Positions 25,063-33,654 of a DNA stretch of 64,000 nt are shown here, piece by piece. The DNA is from Acetobacter vaccinii (GTDB taxonomy: Bacteria; Pseudomonadota; Alphaproteobacteria; Acetobacterales; Acetobacteraceae), in contig NZ_CP043506.1 of assembly GCF_008365315.1 (NCBI RefSeq), positions 558,001-622,000 on the forward strand, in the 5' to 3' direction. The position numbers were made by a program, and so were the translations under genes. Within the stretch, counting starts at the first letter, position 1. Every line of letters starts with the position of its first letter. The notes beneath the pieces are model-generated. The model was not told the origin of the DNA. It saw only the letters and a program-made list of their open reading frames with translations, and did not search any database.

Positions 25063-25445
25063 AAAAGAGCTGCGGTTATCGCCCCACCGCCCTCCCCTCT
25101 ATAATAAAATGGGGTGAAGGGGCCTGAGGCCCCTTCCGGGTTTCAGGGCAGAGCCCTGAGCAAAGAGAGAAAGCAAAACCTATCTCTCATAACCTCTAAA
25201 CCTGCTTTCTGATGCAGGGATTCCAAAACCCGCCCCAGTGCGCGCGGTACTCTCCTGCAAGAGGCGCCAAATGCCCCCAACGCAAGTACCGCTAACGCTA
25301 TCCGAAAGCAGAATCGGGCTTCTTAAGCCCTGTCATTTTCTTAAAGAAATGCGCCACTATTGGGCATCCAAAGCACTGCTACGAGACCAAAACCTCGTCA
25401 TCATCCCGAAGCCAGAACCATCAGATCACGGCGACCGATATCTTC
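25063..25445. other. Hairpin-rich gene-free region between dinB and znuB
   Basis: I see no gene in these 383 nt. They contain several inverted repeats: GAAGGGGCC/GGCCCCTTC (25116-25136), TCAGGGC/GCCCTGA (25143-25159), AGAAAGCA/TGCTTTCT (25168-25210) and CCTGC/GCAGG (25201-25218). The flanking genes converge, so this is probably termination or repeat DNA. Confidence 0.6.
25116..25159. terminator. Tandem hairpins downstream of dinB
   Basis: A 9-bp perfect stem with a TGA loop (25116-25136) and a 7-bp stem with an AGA loop (25143-25159) lie seven bases apart. Neither is followed by a clean T-run. Confidence 0.5.
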
Positions 25446-26249
25446 TCAGCGCATGCTGCGCTGGCGCATGTGGGCAAGTCCCAGCGCCAGACCAAAGCCC
25501 GTGCAGCCCAGAACCGCAATCCAGAAAACCGCTGGCCAGCCTGTGTACCACGACAGCACCAGCCCCACCCACGACTCAACAACCGCCAGACCGGCCGAGG
25601 CCACCATGCCTCCAACAGGCCCCACCCCCAGCCTGACAATCGCAGCCGCAGGGGCGATCATGAGCGTAAACACCAGCAGCACACCTGTTATTTGCGCGCA
25701 TTCCGCCGTTGCCACGGCCACCAGAGCCAGAAACATGATGTCCATCAGCCGCAGGGGGACACCTCTGGCCTCGGCCACCTCTGGCTGCAAGGTTGCAAAC
25801 AGTAAAGGCCGGGCCATACAGGCCAGCGCCCCAAGGCAGGCCAGCGACAGCAGCAGCAATGTCCACACCATGCTGGGGCTAATGCCCAGAATGTCACCAA
25901 ACAGCAGCGTGGTTGCAGCACTGGCCGAGCGGGTAAGAAAGTGCAGGCATAAGGCCCCCGTACCCATGGCAAGCGACAGCACAAGGCCGATCATGACATC
26001 GCGCCCCATGACACGCCCGCCCGCAACCCCCATGGCAACACCGCTGACGACAGACCCAGCCCCGAAGCCCAGCAGGGCAGGCTGCCCGGCCAGCAAAGCC
26101 GCCGCCGCCCCGGCAAAGCCGACATGGGCCAGCGCATGGCTGGCAAACCCCTGCCCACGCAAAACCAGAAACCAACCAACCGGCCCGCACACAGCAGACA
26201 CCAGAAAGGCTGCGGCAAACGCCGCCCTCATAAATTCGTAATGCAGCAT
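25446..26249 (-). CDS. znuB: Zinc ABC transporter permease (ZnuB-like)
   Basis: A 267-residue ABC-3 family permease with about eight hydrophobic segments. Family traits include the N-terminal WFLVLRGQGFASHALAHVGFAG (the cytoplasmic coupling region) and LLVFTLMIAPAAAI. It is the last gene of the operon; its ATG shares one base with the stop of the ATPase gene. The paired SBP, ATPase and adjacent Zur regulator point to zinc as substrate. Confidence 0.9.
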   Translation of the reverse strand: MLHYEFMRAAFAAAFLVSAVCGPVGWFLVLRGQGFASHALAHVGFAGAAAALLAGQPALLGFGAGSVVSGVAMGVAGGRVMGRDVMIGLVLSLAMGTGALCLHFLTRSASAATTLLFGDILGISPSMVWTLLLLSLACLGALACMARPLLFATLQPEVAEARGVPLRLMDIMFLALVAVATAECAQITGVLLVFTLMIAPAAAIVRLGVGPVGGMVASAGLAVVESWVGLVLSWYTGWPAVFWIAVLGCTGFGLALGLAHMRQRSMR

Positions 26250-27055
26250 TACCCGGCCACGCCCCCACAGTCGCAGGAATGCAGGGTATCGCCCCCCCCT
26301 TCCGCCACCACAAACAGGCGGCCACCAGCCTGCACAACTTCAACCGGTGCGCCATACAAGGCCGTCAGGGCGTGGGTGGTCATAACCTCATCCACCGTGC
26401 CAAGCAGCGCCTTGCCCTGCGCAAGATACAGAACATGATCCATAAAACCCTGCATGGGATTGATGTCATGCGTGGACATGAGCACCGTCAGCCCTCTGGC
26501 CTGCGCCAGCGCATGAATACGCCGTACGGTGTCACGCATACGGGCGGGGTCAAGGCTGGCCAGAGGTTCATCCAGCAGCAGAATACGGGGGTCGTTCAGT
26601 AGCGCCTGAGCCAGCAAGAGCCGCTGCCTTTCCCCGCCGGACAGGGAGGCAACGGGCCGGTGGGCGAGGTCTTGGGCATCCACCGCCGCCAATGCGGCAT
26701 CCACCTTGCTGCGAGCCACCTTACCGTACCATGGCAGACCCCAAGCTGCGCCATCAAGCGCTGTTGCCACCATGTGCCAGCCGCTTAACTGGCCCGCAAC
26801 CAGCCCGCGAATCTGGGGCATATAGCCAACCGGGTTACGCCCTGGCAGACGAATCTGTCCGCCAACCAGCACCTGCCCTCCGGCCAGAGCCTCCAACCCC
26901 AGAATCGCCCGAAATAGCGAGGTTTTACCCGCGCCATTACCCCCCAGAACGCCAACAAAACTCCCAGCTGGGATATCAAAGCTGACCGAGTCCAGCACCT
27001 TGCGCCCGCCACGCAGCACCGTCAGGCTACAGGCCTGCAACATTGGAGAACTCAT
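26249..27055 (-). CDS. znuC: Zinc ABC transporter ATPase (ZnuC-like)
   Basis: A 268-residue ABC ATPase: Walker A GGNGAGKTS, Q-loop in VGYMPQIRG, signature LSGGE, Walker B ILLLDEPLASLD and a switch His in STHDINP. The C-terminal end (DTLHSCDCGG) carries a Cys/His cluster that could sense or bind metal. The start MSSPMLQAC at 27055 overlaps the stop of the binding-protein gene (ATGA); 20 further codons upstream lie inside that gene and are ignored. Confidence 0.92.
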   Translation of the reverse strand: MSSPMLQACSLTVLRGGRKVLDSVSFDIPAGSFVGVLGGNGAGKTSLFRAILGLEALAGGQVLVGGQIRLPGRNPVGYMPQIRGLVAGQLSGWHMVATALDGAAWGLPWYGKVARSKVDAALAAVDAQDLAHRPVASLSGGERQRLLLAQALLNDPRILLLDEPLASLDPARMRDTVRRIHALAQARGLTVLMSTHDINPMQGFMDHVLYLAQGKALLGTVDEVMTTHALTALYGAPVEVVQAGGRLFVVAEGGGDTLHSCDCGGVAG

Positions 27056-27966
27056 GGCGCGGCACCCAGCAAACGTGCCACCTGCGCGACCACACCGCTG
27101 ACCCATGCCTGCCAATGTTCGCCCGCAGGCAGCATTTCCGTCAGCGGCAGAACAGGCACCCCGGCAGCCCGCGCCTTGGCAACCAGATGCTCAACCGAGG
27201 GTTCCTCAACCTGCTGGTTATACGCCAGCAACCGCAACCGATGTGTAGCAAGGTCGGACTCAAAGGCAGCAACCGCAGCCGGGGCAGGCTCAACCCCATT
27301 CATAATGGCTATCTGGAAGGCTTCTTCCTCCATCACCAAGCCCAGACGGTCCGCCAGCGGCGTAAACAACGGTTCGGTCGCAGCCACATGCTGGCCTGCA
27401 ATATGGCCTCGCAGCTTCTGCATATCAGCCGCCACGGCATCGATTGCGGCCAGCAGCCGGGCTGCACGTGCGGCATAAGCCTGTGCATGGGCGGGGTCCA
27501 CCTGCTGGCAGGCCGCTGTAAAGCGGCGTACAAAATCCGAGACAACCTGCACATCAAACCACAAATGCGGGTTGGCACCATCCTGCCAGCCCGGCCAGTC
27601 CGATGCCCGCACCACATGGGCGGCAGGCAGGCCTGCGGCCCCCACAAGCCTGTCCAGCCAGGCATCATACCCAGCACCGTTGCCTACAATCAGGGTAGCA
27701 TCGGCCACATGCCGGGCATCATCCGGGGTAGGCTCATACACATGGGGGTCCGCCAAGGGGGACTGCAACACGACTGTTACCGTCATGTCCGGCCCGACGA
27801 CCTGCGACACCAGATCGGCCCATGTATTTTCAGCTACAACAACAGAGAAAGGAGATGCCTGCTCGGCCTGCGCCAGCCCCGGCAGCATGCACAAAGCCGC
27901 CAGCGCCAGTCCGGCGACACGCGCACGAACCCGGCCCCCCACGCAATGGCGACCCTGTGCGCCCAT
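27052..27966 (-). CDS. znuA: Zinc ABC transporter substrate-binding protein (ZnuA-like)
   Basis: A 304-residue cluster A-I metal-binding protein with signal peptide ending near GLAQA-EQA (residue 34). Candidate ligands are H75 (ADPHVYEPTP), H133 (NPHLWFDV) and a Glu near 204 (ATEPLFTPLA), where many homologues have His. The His-rich loop of classical ZnuA is missing, so the family member may be a low-loop Zn or Zn/Mn type. ATG 27966 is preferred to an in-frame TTG at 27984. A palindromic Zur-like operator lies just upstream. Confidence 0.9.
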   Translation of the reverse strand: MGAQGRHCVGGRVRARVAGLALAALCMLPGLAQAEQASPFSVVVAENTWADLVSQVVGPDMTVTVVLQSPLADPHVYEPTPDDARHVADATLIVGNGAGYDAWLDRLVGAAGLPAAHVVRASDWPGWQDGANPHLWFDVQVVSDFVRRFTAACQQVDPAHAQAYAARAARLLAAIDAVAADMQKLRGHIAGQHVAATEPLFTPLADRLGLVMEEEAFQIAIMNGVEPAPAAVAAFESDLATHRLRLLAYNQQVEEPSVEHLVAKARAAGVPVLPLTEMLPAGEHWQAWVSGVVAQVARLLGAAP

Positions 27967-27986
27967 GTCTGTCCTGTTTTTCAAAG

Positions 27987-28001
27987 TGTAATACTATTAC
28001 A
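27987..28001. promoter_or_regulatory. Zur-like operator
   Basis: TGTAATA-C-TATTACA: a perfect 7-bp inverted repeat with one central base, located 20 nt before znuA and in the spacer shared with the divergent Fur/Zur-family regulator. The form resembles proteobacterial Zur sites. Confidence 0.75.
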
Positions 28002-28089
28002 TCAGTTCCATGGCCCCGTCACTCCCCTTGGGTGAATTCTGGCCTTCCCCTGACAGCTCGGATAAGCTAGAGGAGACAGAGAACGGAAG

Positions 28090-28659
28090 ATGAACATGCC
28101 AAGCACCCAGCAGCACGCCCCTTCGACCGACGACCCCTACGGATTTTCAGCCCGCACACTGAAACAACTGGACCATGCGGCCCAGCTCTGCACCAGTCAG
28201 GGCGGACGCATGACCGCACAACGCCGCGATGTGCTGGGGCTTATTCTAAGCTCCAACGCTCCTGTGGGGGCTTATGACCTGCTGGAACAACTGCGTATTT
28301 CCGACCGCCGCCCTGCCCCACCCACGGTTTACCGGGCGCTGGATTTTCTGCTCGAACACGGGTTGATCCACCGGATCGAGCGGCTGTCTGCCTTTGTGCC
28401 CTGCACGCACCTGCTGCACGAGGCCCATGACAGCCATACCCACGACACAGCCGAGCCATGCCTGCACACGGCCCAGTTTCTCATCTGTCGCGGGTGTGGT
28501 GGGGTCACGGAAATTGCCGACACCCCCACCATCCTGAACATGCTCAGGAGCCTGTGTGCTGAAAAGGGGTTTACCATGCACAGCGCATCGGTGGAGGTTG
28601 AAGGTCTGTGCGCCACCTGCACCGCCACTGCGGCGGCCAGCCACCCTGCCATCCCCTGA
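28090..28659 (+). CDS. zur: Fur-family transcriptional regulator, probable Zur
   Basis: A 189-residue Fur-family repressor. Winged helix: MTAQRRDVLGLILSSNAPVGAYDLLEQL then PPTVYRALDFLLEHGLIHRIE. The dimerisation part has ICRGCGG and CATCTA (two CxxC zinc sites) and a His/Asp-rich stretch HEAHDSHTHD that could be the regulatory metal site. Divergence from znuABC with a shared palindrome makes zinc the likely co-repressor. It is followed 9 nt later by an orphan gene. Confidence 0.9.
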   Translation: MNMPSTQQHAPSTDDPYGFSARTLKQLDHAAQLCTSQGGRMTAQRRDVLGLILSSNAPVGAYDLLEQLRISDRRPAPPTVYRALDFLLEHGLIHRIERLSAFVPCTHLLHEAHDSHTHDTAEPCLHTAQFLICRGCGGVTEIADTPTILNMLRSLCAEKGFTMHSASVEVEGLCATCTATAAASHPAIP

Positions 28660-28668
28660 CACAGCACC

Positions 28669-29202
28669 ATGCGCGCGCACCCTCCCCCTCATCCCGCGCA
28701 GATGCTCTTTCCCAGTCTGGCCACCACCCGTCGGGCTGGAGCGGGGCGAGCCCGCAAAGCGCGCGCCATGCCCCTGTCCACCGCCGCAGGCAACCAGACC
28801 GACCTGTTCTCCCTGCCGTTGCAACCCCTGCCCCGCACCCGCTTTCTGCCAGATGAACTCCGCCTGAGCATTGTACCCTCCAGCACGCTTGTGCACGGCA
28901 GCGGCCTACGGAGGGAGCGCAGCTCTTGCGATGGTTTTCTGTATCTGGTTGCCCCGCTGGAACAGGCTGAAAATTTTCTGCTGGACGGTTTGCCCCTTAA
29001 CCGCCGCACCCCACTCATGCTGACAGAACACACGGGTATTCCCCCATGGTTGGCCAAGCTTGCCGAAGACAGGATGGACACGCCCGGCACACAGGACGTG
29101 GTGCTGCGCCTGCGCCGGATTATGGTGGAAGACGCATTGGAGCCTGAACCCGACCATTCGGCGGAATTTGCCTCGCCCTGCTACCTGCTCTGCGGGTGCT
29201 GA
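28669..29202 (+). CDS. Hypothetical protein downstream of zur
   Basis: Up to 177 residues; starts at 28669, 28702 or 28768 are possible, and the first 35 residues are basic and low-complexity. The C-terminal half looks globular (CDGFLYLVAPLEQAENFLLDGLPLNRRTPLML, then IPPWLAKLAEDRM). It ends with Cys-rich CYLLCGC, which could bind metal. No family recognised. The 9-nt gap suggests co-transcription with zur. Confidence 0.6.
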   Translation: MRAHPPPHPAQMLFPSLATTRRAGAGRARKARAMPLSTAAGNQTDLFSLPLQPLPRTRFLPDELRLSIVPSSTLVHGSGLRRERSSCDGFLYLVAPLEQAENFLLDGLPLNRRTPLMLTEHTGIPPWLAKLAEDRMDTPGTQDVVLRLRRIMVEDALEPEPDHSAEFASPCYLLCGC

Positions 29203-29330
29203 CGGTTCAGCGCCCCCACATTCTCAGCCCCCTGAGCCTGCCTGCATAGTGAATGTGGCTCTCTACAACACCCTGCCCGGAGTTGTATGACCATATCGCG
29301 CAACAACACATGGCAACAGGCGAACCCAAC

Positions 29331-30338
29331 ATGACGGATGATGTGCTTCTGGCCCAAACCCTGCGGGGCGGGCATGTGGAATCGTGCCATTACGGCGCAA
29401 TCGCGGTTGTGGATGCCGCAGGGGGGCTGGTTTTTACCGCAGGGGATGTCTCAACCCCCATTTTCCCACGCTCGACCGCCAAATCCCTGCAAGCCCTGCC
29501 TCTGCTGGCAGATGGCGCGGCAGATCACTTTGACTTACCAGACGCCGCGCTGGTACTGGCCTGTGCCTCACACCAGGGAGAGCCACAACATATTGCCACA
29601 GCCTTGGATATGTTGGCCCGCACAGGGCTGGACCAGAACGCACTGGAATGTGGCACTCACTGGCCACTGGACAGTGCTGCCACACGCGCACTGGCCGCTA
29701 CGGGGGAAGAGGCCTGCGCGCTCCACAACTGCTGTTCGGGCAAGCATGCAGGCTTTATCTGTCTGGCCTGCGCCAGCAACATGCCAGCCGAGGGCTATAC
29801 CAACCCCCAGCACCCTGTCATGCGCCGCATTGCCCACACGCTCGCCAGCGTGATGGACACCCCCCACACCGACGCCAACCGTGGTGTGGATGGCTGCGCC
29901 ATTCCCACCTGGGCTGTCCCCCTGACGGCGCTGGCGCTGGGGTTTGCCCGGTTTGCAACCGGGCTCCACCTTACCCCCGACGACGCAGCAGCGGCCAAAA
30001 GGCTGCGCACCGCCATAAGCGCCAACCCGTTTATGATTGCAGGCACCGACCAGTTTGACACCCTTGTCATGCAGGAACTCGCCCCCCGCGTGCTGACCAA
30101 AATGGGAGCAGAAGGTGTCATGACAGTCGCCCTACCCGAGCAAGGGCTGGGCATTGCCATTAAATGCCGGGATGGTGGCATCCGTGGTGCGGAAGCCGCA
30201 GCAGCCGCGATGATCAAACGCTTCGGGAAAATAGAAAGCCCTATTCTGGAACATTTCTTGGCCAGAAAGTTAACCAACTGGAACGGCCAGACAGTGGGAG
30301 AAATACGCACGGCACCAAGCCTGCTCCCACGGAATTAA
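29331..30338 (+). CDS. Class 3 L-asparaginase (Rhizobium etli ReAV type)
   Basis: A 335-residue asparaginase of the Asparaginase_II (PF06089) family. Starting at 29331 (MTDDVLLAQ), the residues fall exactly on the ReAV numbering: S48 and K51 (RSTAKSL) as catalytic pair, and C135, K138 (CCSGKHAGF) and C189 (GVDGCAIPTWAVPL) as the zinc-linked site. It hydrolyses Asn to Asp and ammonia and is unrelated to the E. coli enzymes. The frame is open 26 codons further upstream, but the numbering argues for 29331. Confidence 0.9.
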   Translation: MTDDVLLAQTLRGGHVESCHYGAIAVVDAAGGLVFTAGDVSTPIFPRSTAKSLQALPLLADGAADHFDLPDAALVLACASHQGEPQHIATALDMLARTGLDQNALECGTHWPLDSAATRALAATGEEACALHNCCSGKHAGFICLACASNMPAEGYTNPQHPVMRRIAHTLASVMDTPHTDANRGVDGCAIPTWAVPLTALALGFARFATGLHLTPDDAAAAKRLRTAISANPFMIAGTDQFDTLVMQELAPRVLTKMGAEGVMTVALPEQGLGIAIKCRDGGIRGAEAAAAAMIKRFGKIESPILEHFLARKLTNWNGQTVGEIRTAPSLLPRN

Positions 30339-30376
30339 TACCCCGGACAATACAATAAAGAGTGTCGTCTTATGGA

Positions 30377-30407
30377 GGCGATGAGTGTCACCACCCATCG
30401 CCTTTTT
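30377..30407 (+). terminator. Intrinsic terminator of the asparaginase gene
   Basis: GGCGATG (30377-30383) pairs with CATCGCC (30396-30402), followed by TTTTT at 30403-30407. The hairpin lies 39 nt after the stop codon. Confidence 0.8.
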
Positions 30408-30551
30408 GACTGGCCCTGTCCCTTAAGCTCGGCAAAGAGCCTGTGTTTCTCTGCCCTGTTTCGACAACAGGAAAACAAGAACAGAAGGGATACAAAGTCG
30501 TTATCAAACTGTCAGAAAAACATGAACAGTTTGCAATTTCAGTATCCAGAA

Positions 30552-30591
30552 CCCAATAAAAAGGGCTGGCCACACTCTGTGACCAGCCCTT
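30552..30591 (-). terminator. Intrinsic terminator of the basic-protein gene
   Basis: AAGGGCTGG/CCAGCCCTT (30561-30569 and 30583-30591); on the minus strand the hairpin is followed by TTTTATTGGG. It lies 26 nt after the stop of the gene ending at 30617. Confidence 0.85.
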
Positions 30592-30616
30592 GCAGGCGCA
30601 AAAAACCTAAGGTCTT

Positions 30617-31408
30617 TTAACGGCTTCTGGTCGCCTTACGCTTACGGGCAGGGGTTGCCTTTTCCTGCTCTGCCGCAGCAGCTTCAGCCGCCAGACGGTC
30701 ATACCGCTTGCGGCGGCGACGTTCCTGCACGATGCGCAGTTTTTCAACAGCAGACAGCGGGCGTGCGGCTTCTTCCTTTGCCGCTGCGCGTGAACGGGTG
30801 CCAGTTGTGCCCCGACCAGTCGTTGCCGCCTTGGGGCTTTCCTTTGTGGCAGCCACAGCTTTTCCCTTGGCGGGTGCTGCGGCAACGGCTTCCACCACGG
30901 CGGCCTTGCGGCGGCGCGGCGTGGGGGTTGCAACCACTACGACGTCTTCAACCGCTTTGCGGCGCGGTGTGCGAGCCGGGGCCTTCACTGGCTTTTCAGC
31001 CACGGCCTTGTCCTTGGTGGCCAGCTTGGCAGCAGCCGGACGCCCACGGGCCGGAGCCTTGGGGGCTTCAACCTGGACTTCCGCTTTCACGGCCTTCACC
31101 TTTGCCGGGCGCCCTACTGCACCACGGGTTACAGCAGGCTTTGCCGGTGCAGGCTCGGCCACAGGGGCGGCAGCGGCCTTCCTGCGGGCAGGAGCAGCAG
31201 CTTTCACAGGTTTTTCGGAAGCCTGGGCCTTGCGGGTGGCACGGCGTGCAGGCAGGCTGGACAGCAGGTCTGTGGGCTCCTCAAAAATCTCTTCCGCCAC
31301 GGCTGCTTTTGCCCGTGTAGACTTACGGACGGCAGCCGGTTTCGGAGCCTGCTCGACCTGCACGCTGTCGACTGCGCGGCCTTTGCGGCGCTTTTTTGTA
31401 TCGTTCAT
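30617..31408 (-). CDS. Lys/Ala/Pro-rich AT-hook-like basic protein
   Basis: A 263-residue, strongly basic low-complexity protein resembling histone H1 tails. It carries several GRP/RGRP AT-hook cores (RGAVGRPAKVKA, APARGRPAAA) and many KA/RK blocks, with a C-terminal helix EKLRIVQERRRRKRYDRLAAEAAAAEQEK. Such proteins bind DNA or RNA, probably as nucleoid-associated factors; the function here is not established. The start MNDTKKRRKG (31408) was chosen since the 59 upstream codons are Cys/Phe/Ile-rich and AT-biased. Gene length may vary through repeats. Confidence 0.75.
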   Translation of the reverse strand: MNDTKKRRKGRAVDSVQVEQAPKPAAVRKSTRAKAAVAEEIFEEPTDLLSSLPARRATRKAQASEKPVKAAAPARRKAAAAPVAEPAPAKPAVTRGAVGRPAKVKAVKAEVQVEAPKAPARGRPAAAKLATKDKAVAEKPVKAPARTPRRKAVEDVVVVATPTPRRRKAAVVEAVAAAPAKGKAVAATKESPKAATTGRGTTGTRSRAAAKEEAARPLSAVEKLRIVQERRRRKRYDRLAAEAAAAEQEKATPARKRKATRSR

Positions 31409-31695
31409 GACATTCCCCACCCATGCAACTCTTCTTAAACAAGAAGAAATATTAAAGAACTTTAAAATATCCTTGGAAAAGCATCCATCCCCGGCCGCAC
31501 CCGCAACAACAGATGTCTGTGATATTTTCTTATCTACATAACAAAAACTACCAGAAATGCAAAAAATACTGCATATCCTGCACACTATAATTCAGCCCGC
31601 CTGCCCGCGCCCACCTGTTGCCCATGGGCTGAAAGAGCCCGTATTATCCCCCCGCTCTCTGCCCCGAACCCACGTAACCACAAGGACCACAGCGC
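31409..31695. other. AT-rich divergent spacer between basic-protein gene and mtnA
   Basis: A 287-nt spacer, AT-rich near the basic-protein gene (31440-31600). It must hold promoters for both genes; I cannot assign -35/-10 elements with confidence. Confidence 0.45.
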
Positions 31696-32793
31696 ATGAA
31701 AATCAATGGCACCCCGTACCGCAGTGTGTGGGTTGATGAAAACGATGGCTGGTCAGTTCATATTTTCGACCAGACCCGCCTACCTTTCGCACTCGAGGTC
31801 ATGCGCCTCGTTTCGCAGGATGAGGTTGCCCATGCCATCCGCACCATGCAGGTGCGTGGTGCCCCGCTGATCGGCGCTGTGGCAGCCTACGGGCTGGCAC
31901 TTGCCCTGCGCACCGACGCCCAGGATGCAGCACTGGAAGACAATGCAGCCATGCTGGCCGCCACACGGCCGACCGCCATAAACCTGCGCTGGGCCATTGA
32001 AAGAATGCTGACCCACCTGCGCCCCCTGCCCCCCGCCGAACGTGCCCAGGCCGCCTATGCAGAAGCCGCACGCATCTGCGACGAGGACGCCGCCCAGAAC
32101 GAAGCCATCGGCCGCCACGGGCTGGAACTGCTGCGCGCCATTGCCGACAGACATGGGCCCGACCGGACCATCAATATCCTGACCCACTGCAACGCAGGCT
32201 GGATTGCCACGGTCGACTGGGGCACGGCCCTGGCCCCCATCTACATGGCGCATGATGCCGGGCTGAAAGTGCATGTCTGGGTTGATGAAACACGCCCACG
32301 CAATCAGGGTGCTGCCCTGACCGCCTGGGAACTGGGCAGCCATGGCGTGCCGCATACAGTCATTGCTGACAACGCCGGTGGCCATCTGATGCAACATGGG
32401 CAGGTGGACATTGTCATTGTCGGAACTGACCGCGTCACCCGGTCGGGAGATGTCGCAAACAAGATTGGCACCTACCTGAAGGCACTGGCCGCACAGGACA
32501 ATGCCGTGCCGTTCTGGGTTGCCCTGCCCTCCACCACCATTGACTGGACAGTGGATGACGGCATCAAGGAAATTCCGATCGAGGAACGCGCCGCCGGTGA
32601 AGTCACGCATGTTGCTGGCCGTGACCCGCAGGGCAAGGTCACGCAGGTGCAGATCACACCTGACGGCACAAACGCCGCCAACCCGGCCTTTGATGTCACA
32701 CCCGCCCGCCTTGTCACGGGGCTGATTACGGAAAAAGGCCGCTGCCCTGCCAGCCAGGCCGGGCTGCTCTCGCTCTTTCCCGAACTGGGCTGA
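31696..32793 (+). CDS. mtnA: S-methyl-5-thioribose-1-phosphate isomerase
   Basis: A 365-residue eIF2B-like isomerase of methionine salvage, converting methylthioribose-1-phosphate to methylthioribulose-1-phosphate. Visible: [33 protein letters not shown] with catalytic C165, [10 protein letters not shown], and [18 protein letters not shown] with catalytic D245. No other mtn gene (mtnK, mtnB-E) lies in the window, so the rest of the pathway must be elsewhere or the enzyme serves a shortened route. Confidence 0.93.
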   Translation: MKINGTPYRSVWVDENDGWSVHIFDQTRLPFALEVMRLVSQDEVAHAIRTMQVRGAPLIGAVAAYGLALALRTDAQDAALEDNAAMLAATRPTAINLRWAIERMLTHLRPLPPAERAQAAYAEAARICDEDAAQNEAIGRHGLELLRAIADRHGPDRTINILTHCNAGWIATVDWGTALAPIYMAHDAGLKVHVWVDETRPRNQGAALTAWELGSHGVPHTVIADNAGGHLMQHGQVDIVIVGTDRVTRSGDVANKIGTYLKALAAQDNAVPFWVALPSTTIDWTVDDGIKEIPIEERAAGEVTHVAGRDPQGKVTQVQITPDGTNAANPAFDVTPARLVTGLITEKGRCPASQAGLLSLFPELG

Positions 32794-33018
32794 TACAGGC
32801 AGGGGAGCCATGCTCCCCGCCGCTTGACCCTACCGGCCAGCAGCCATAAGAGGCAGTCTCAAAAATCCGGGGGCATGGCTGCATGTGTCGGGGCTGCCCA
32901 GAACATCCTGACGGCCCGCAGCCACATACACACCGGATGGTTTTTGAAACAGAGCCAGACAACAGCGCACACTATCCCTTACTGTGTTGTAGTCACCCTC
33001 GCTGAAAGGAAACAGCCC

Positions 33019-33501
33019 ATGGCCGAAACATCCGCAACCCGTTTCCTGCAAGCCCATGGCATTCCCTTTAGCGAGCACGCGTATGACTACGCCGCAGAGC
33101 AGGGCAGAAAAGGTCTGATCGCAGCAGAGGAACTCGGCATTGCCCAGAACCTGGTGTTCAAGACCCTGATGGTCGTTGTTGATAGCAAACAGGTTGTCTG
33201 CGTTGCCCTGCCTGTCGCCCAGAAGATGGATCTGGCCAAGGTTGCGGCACTGTTCGGCGGTCGCAATGCCAAAATGATGGGGCCGGACAAAGCCCAGGCC
33301 CTGACCGGCTACAAGGTCGGGGGCATAAGCCCCTTTGGCGCACGCACCATCGTGCCTGTCGTTTTTGATGCGACACTCGATGCACTGGAGACCTTCTATA
33401 TCAACGGTGGGGCACAGGGGTTTATTCTGGGGCTAAGCCCGGCCGACGCCATCCGCTGCACCCAGGCCCGCACGGCCGACATATGCCAGCCTCACGCCTG
33501 A
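33019..33501 (+). CDS. YbaK/EbsC-type aminoacyl-tRNA deacylase
   Basis: A 160-residue editing domain protein. HAYDYAAEQGRKGLIAAEELGIAQNLVFKTLMVVVD contains the conserved Lys (FKTLM), followed by KMDLAKVAALFGGRNAKMM and VGGISPFG, the YbaK signature. YbaK hydrolyses Cys-tRNA(Pro) in trans. The start MAETSATRF at 33019 has GAAAGGAAA 7 nt upstream; the 65 open codons before it are not conserved-looking. A free-standing gene after mtnA. Confidence 0.88.
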   Translation: MAETSATRFLQAHGIPFSEHAYDYAAEQGRKGLIAAEELGIAQNLVFKTLMVVVDSKQVVCVALPVAQKMDLAKVAALFGGRNAKMMGPDKAQALTGYKVGGISPFGARTIVPVVFDATLDALETFYINGGAQGFILGLSPADAIRCTQARTADICQPHA

Positions 33502-33654
33502 CGCCACACGCGACAAAAAGGAAACACGCCTGCCCAAATACGCGCAGGCTGTGGCACCCCTGATGCGCGCCCCACGTTCCTGTGGCAGTCTGCCCCGATG
33601 CTGCGGAGCATCAGCCCGGCGGCTTCCAAGACCCCGCTCTGGTATGGAGACGAG

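Noticed and set aside
25360..26241. Plus-strand frame of 293 codons opposite znuB
   Set aside because: Ala/Ser/Thr/Pro-rich shadow of a membrane protein gene.
30372..30620. Small plus-strand frame downstream of the asparaginase gene
   Set aside because: It contains two terminator hairpins and no family signal.
30708..31541. Plus-strand frame of 277 codons opposite the basic protein gene
   Set aside because: Antisense of Lys/Ala codons gives a Phe/Ala/Thr-rich shadow; the minus frame has the terminator and gene-like start.
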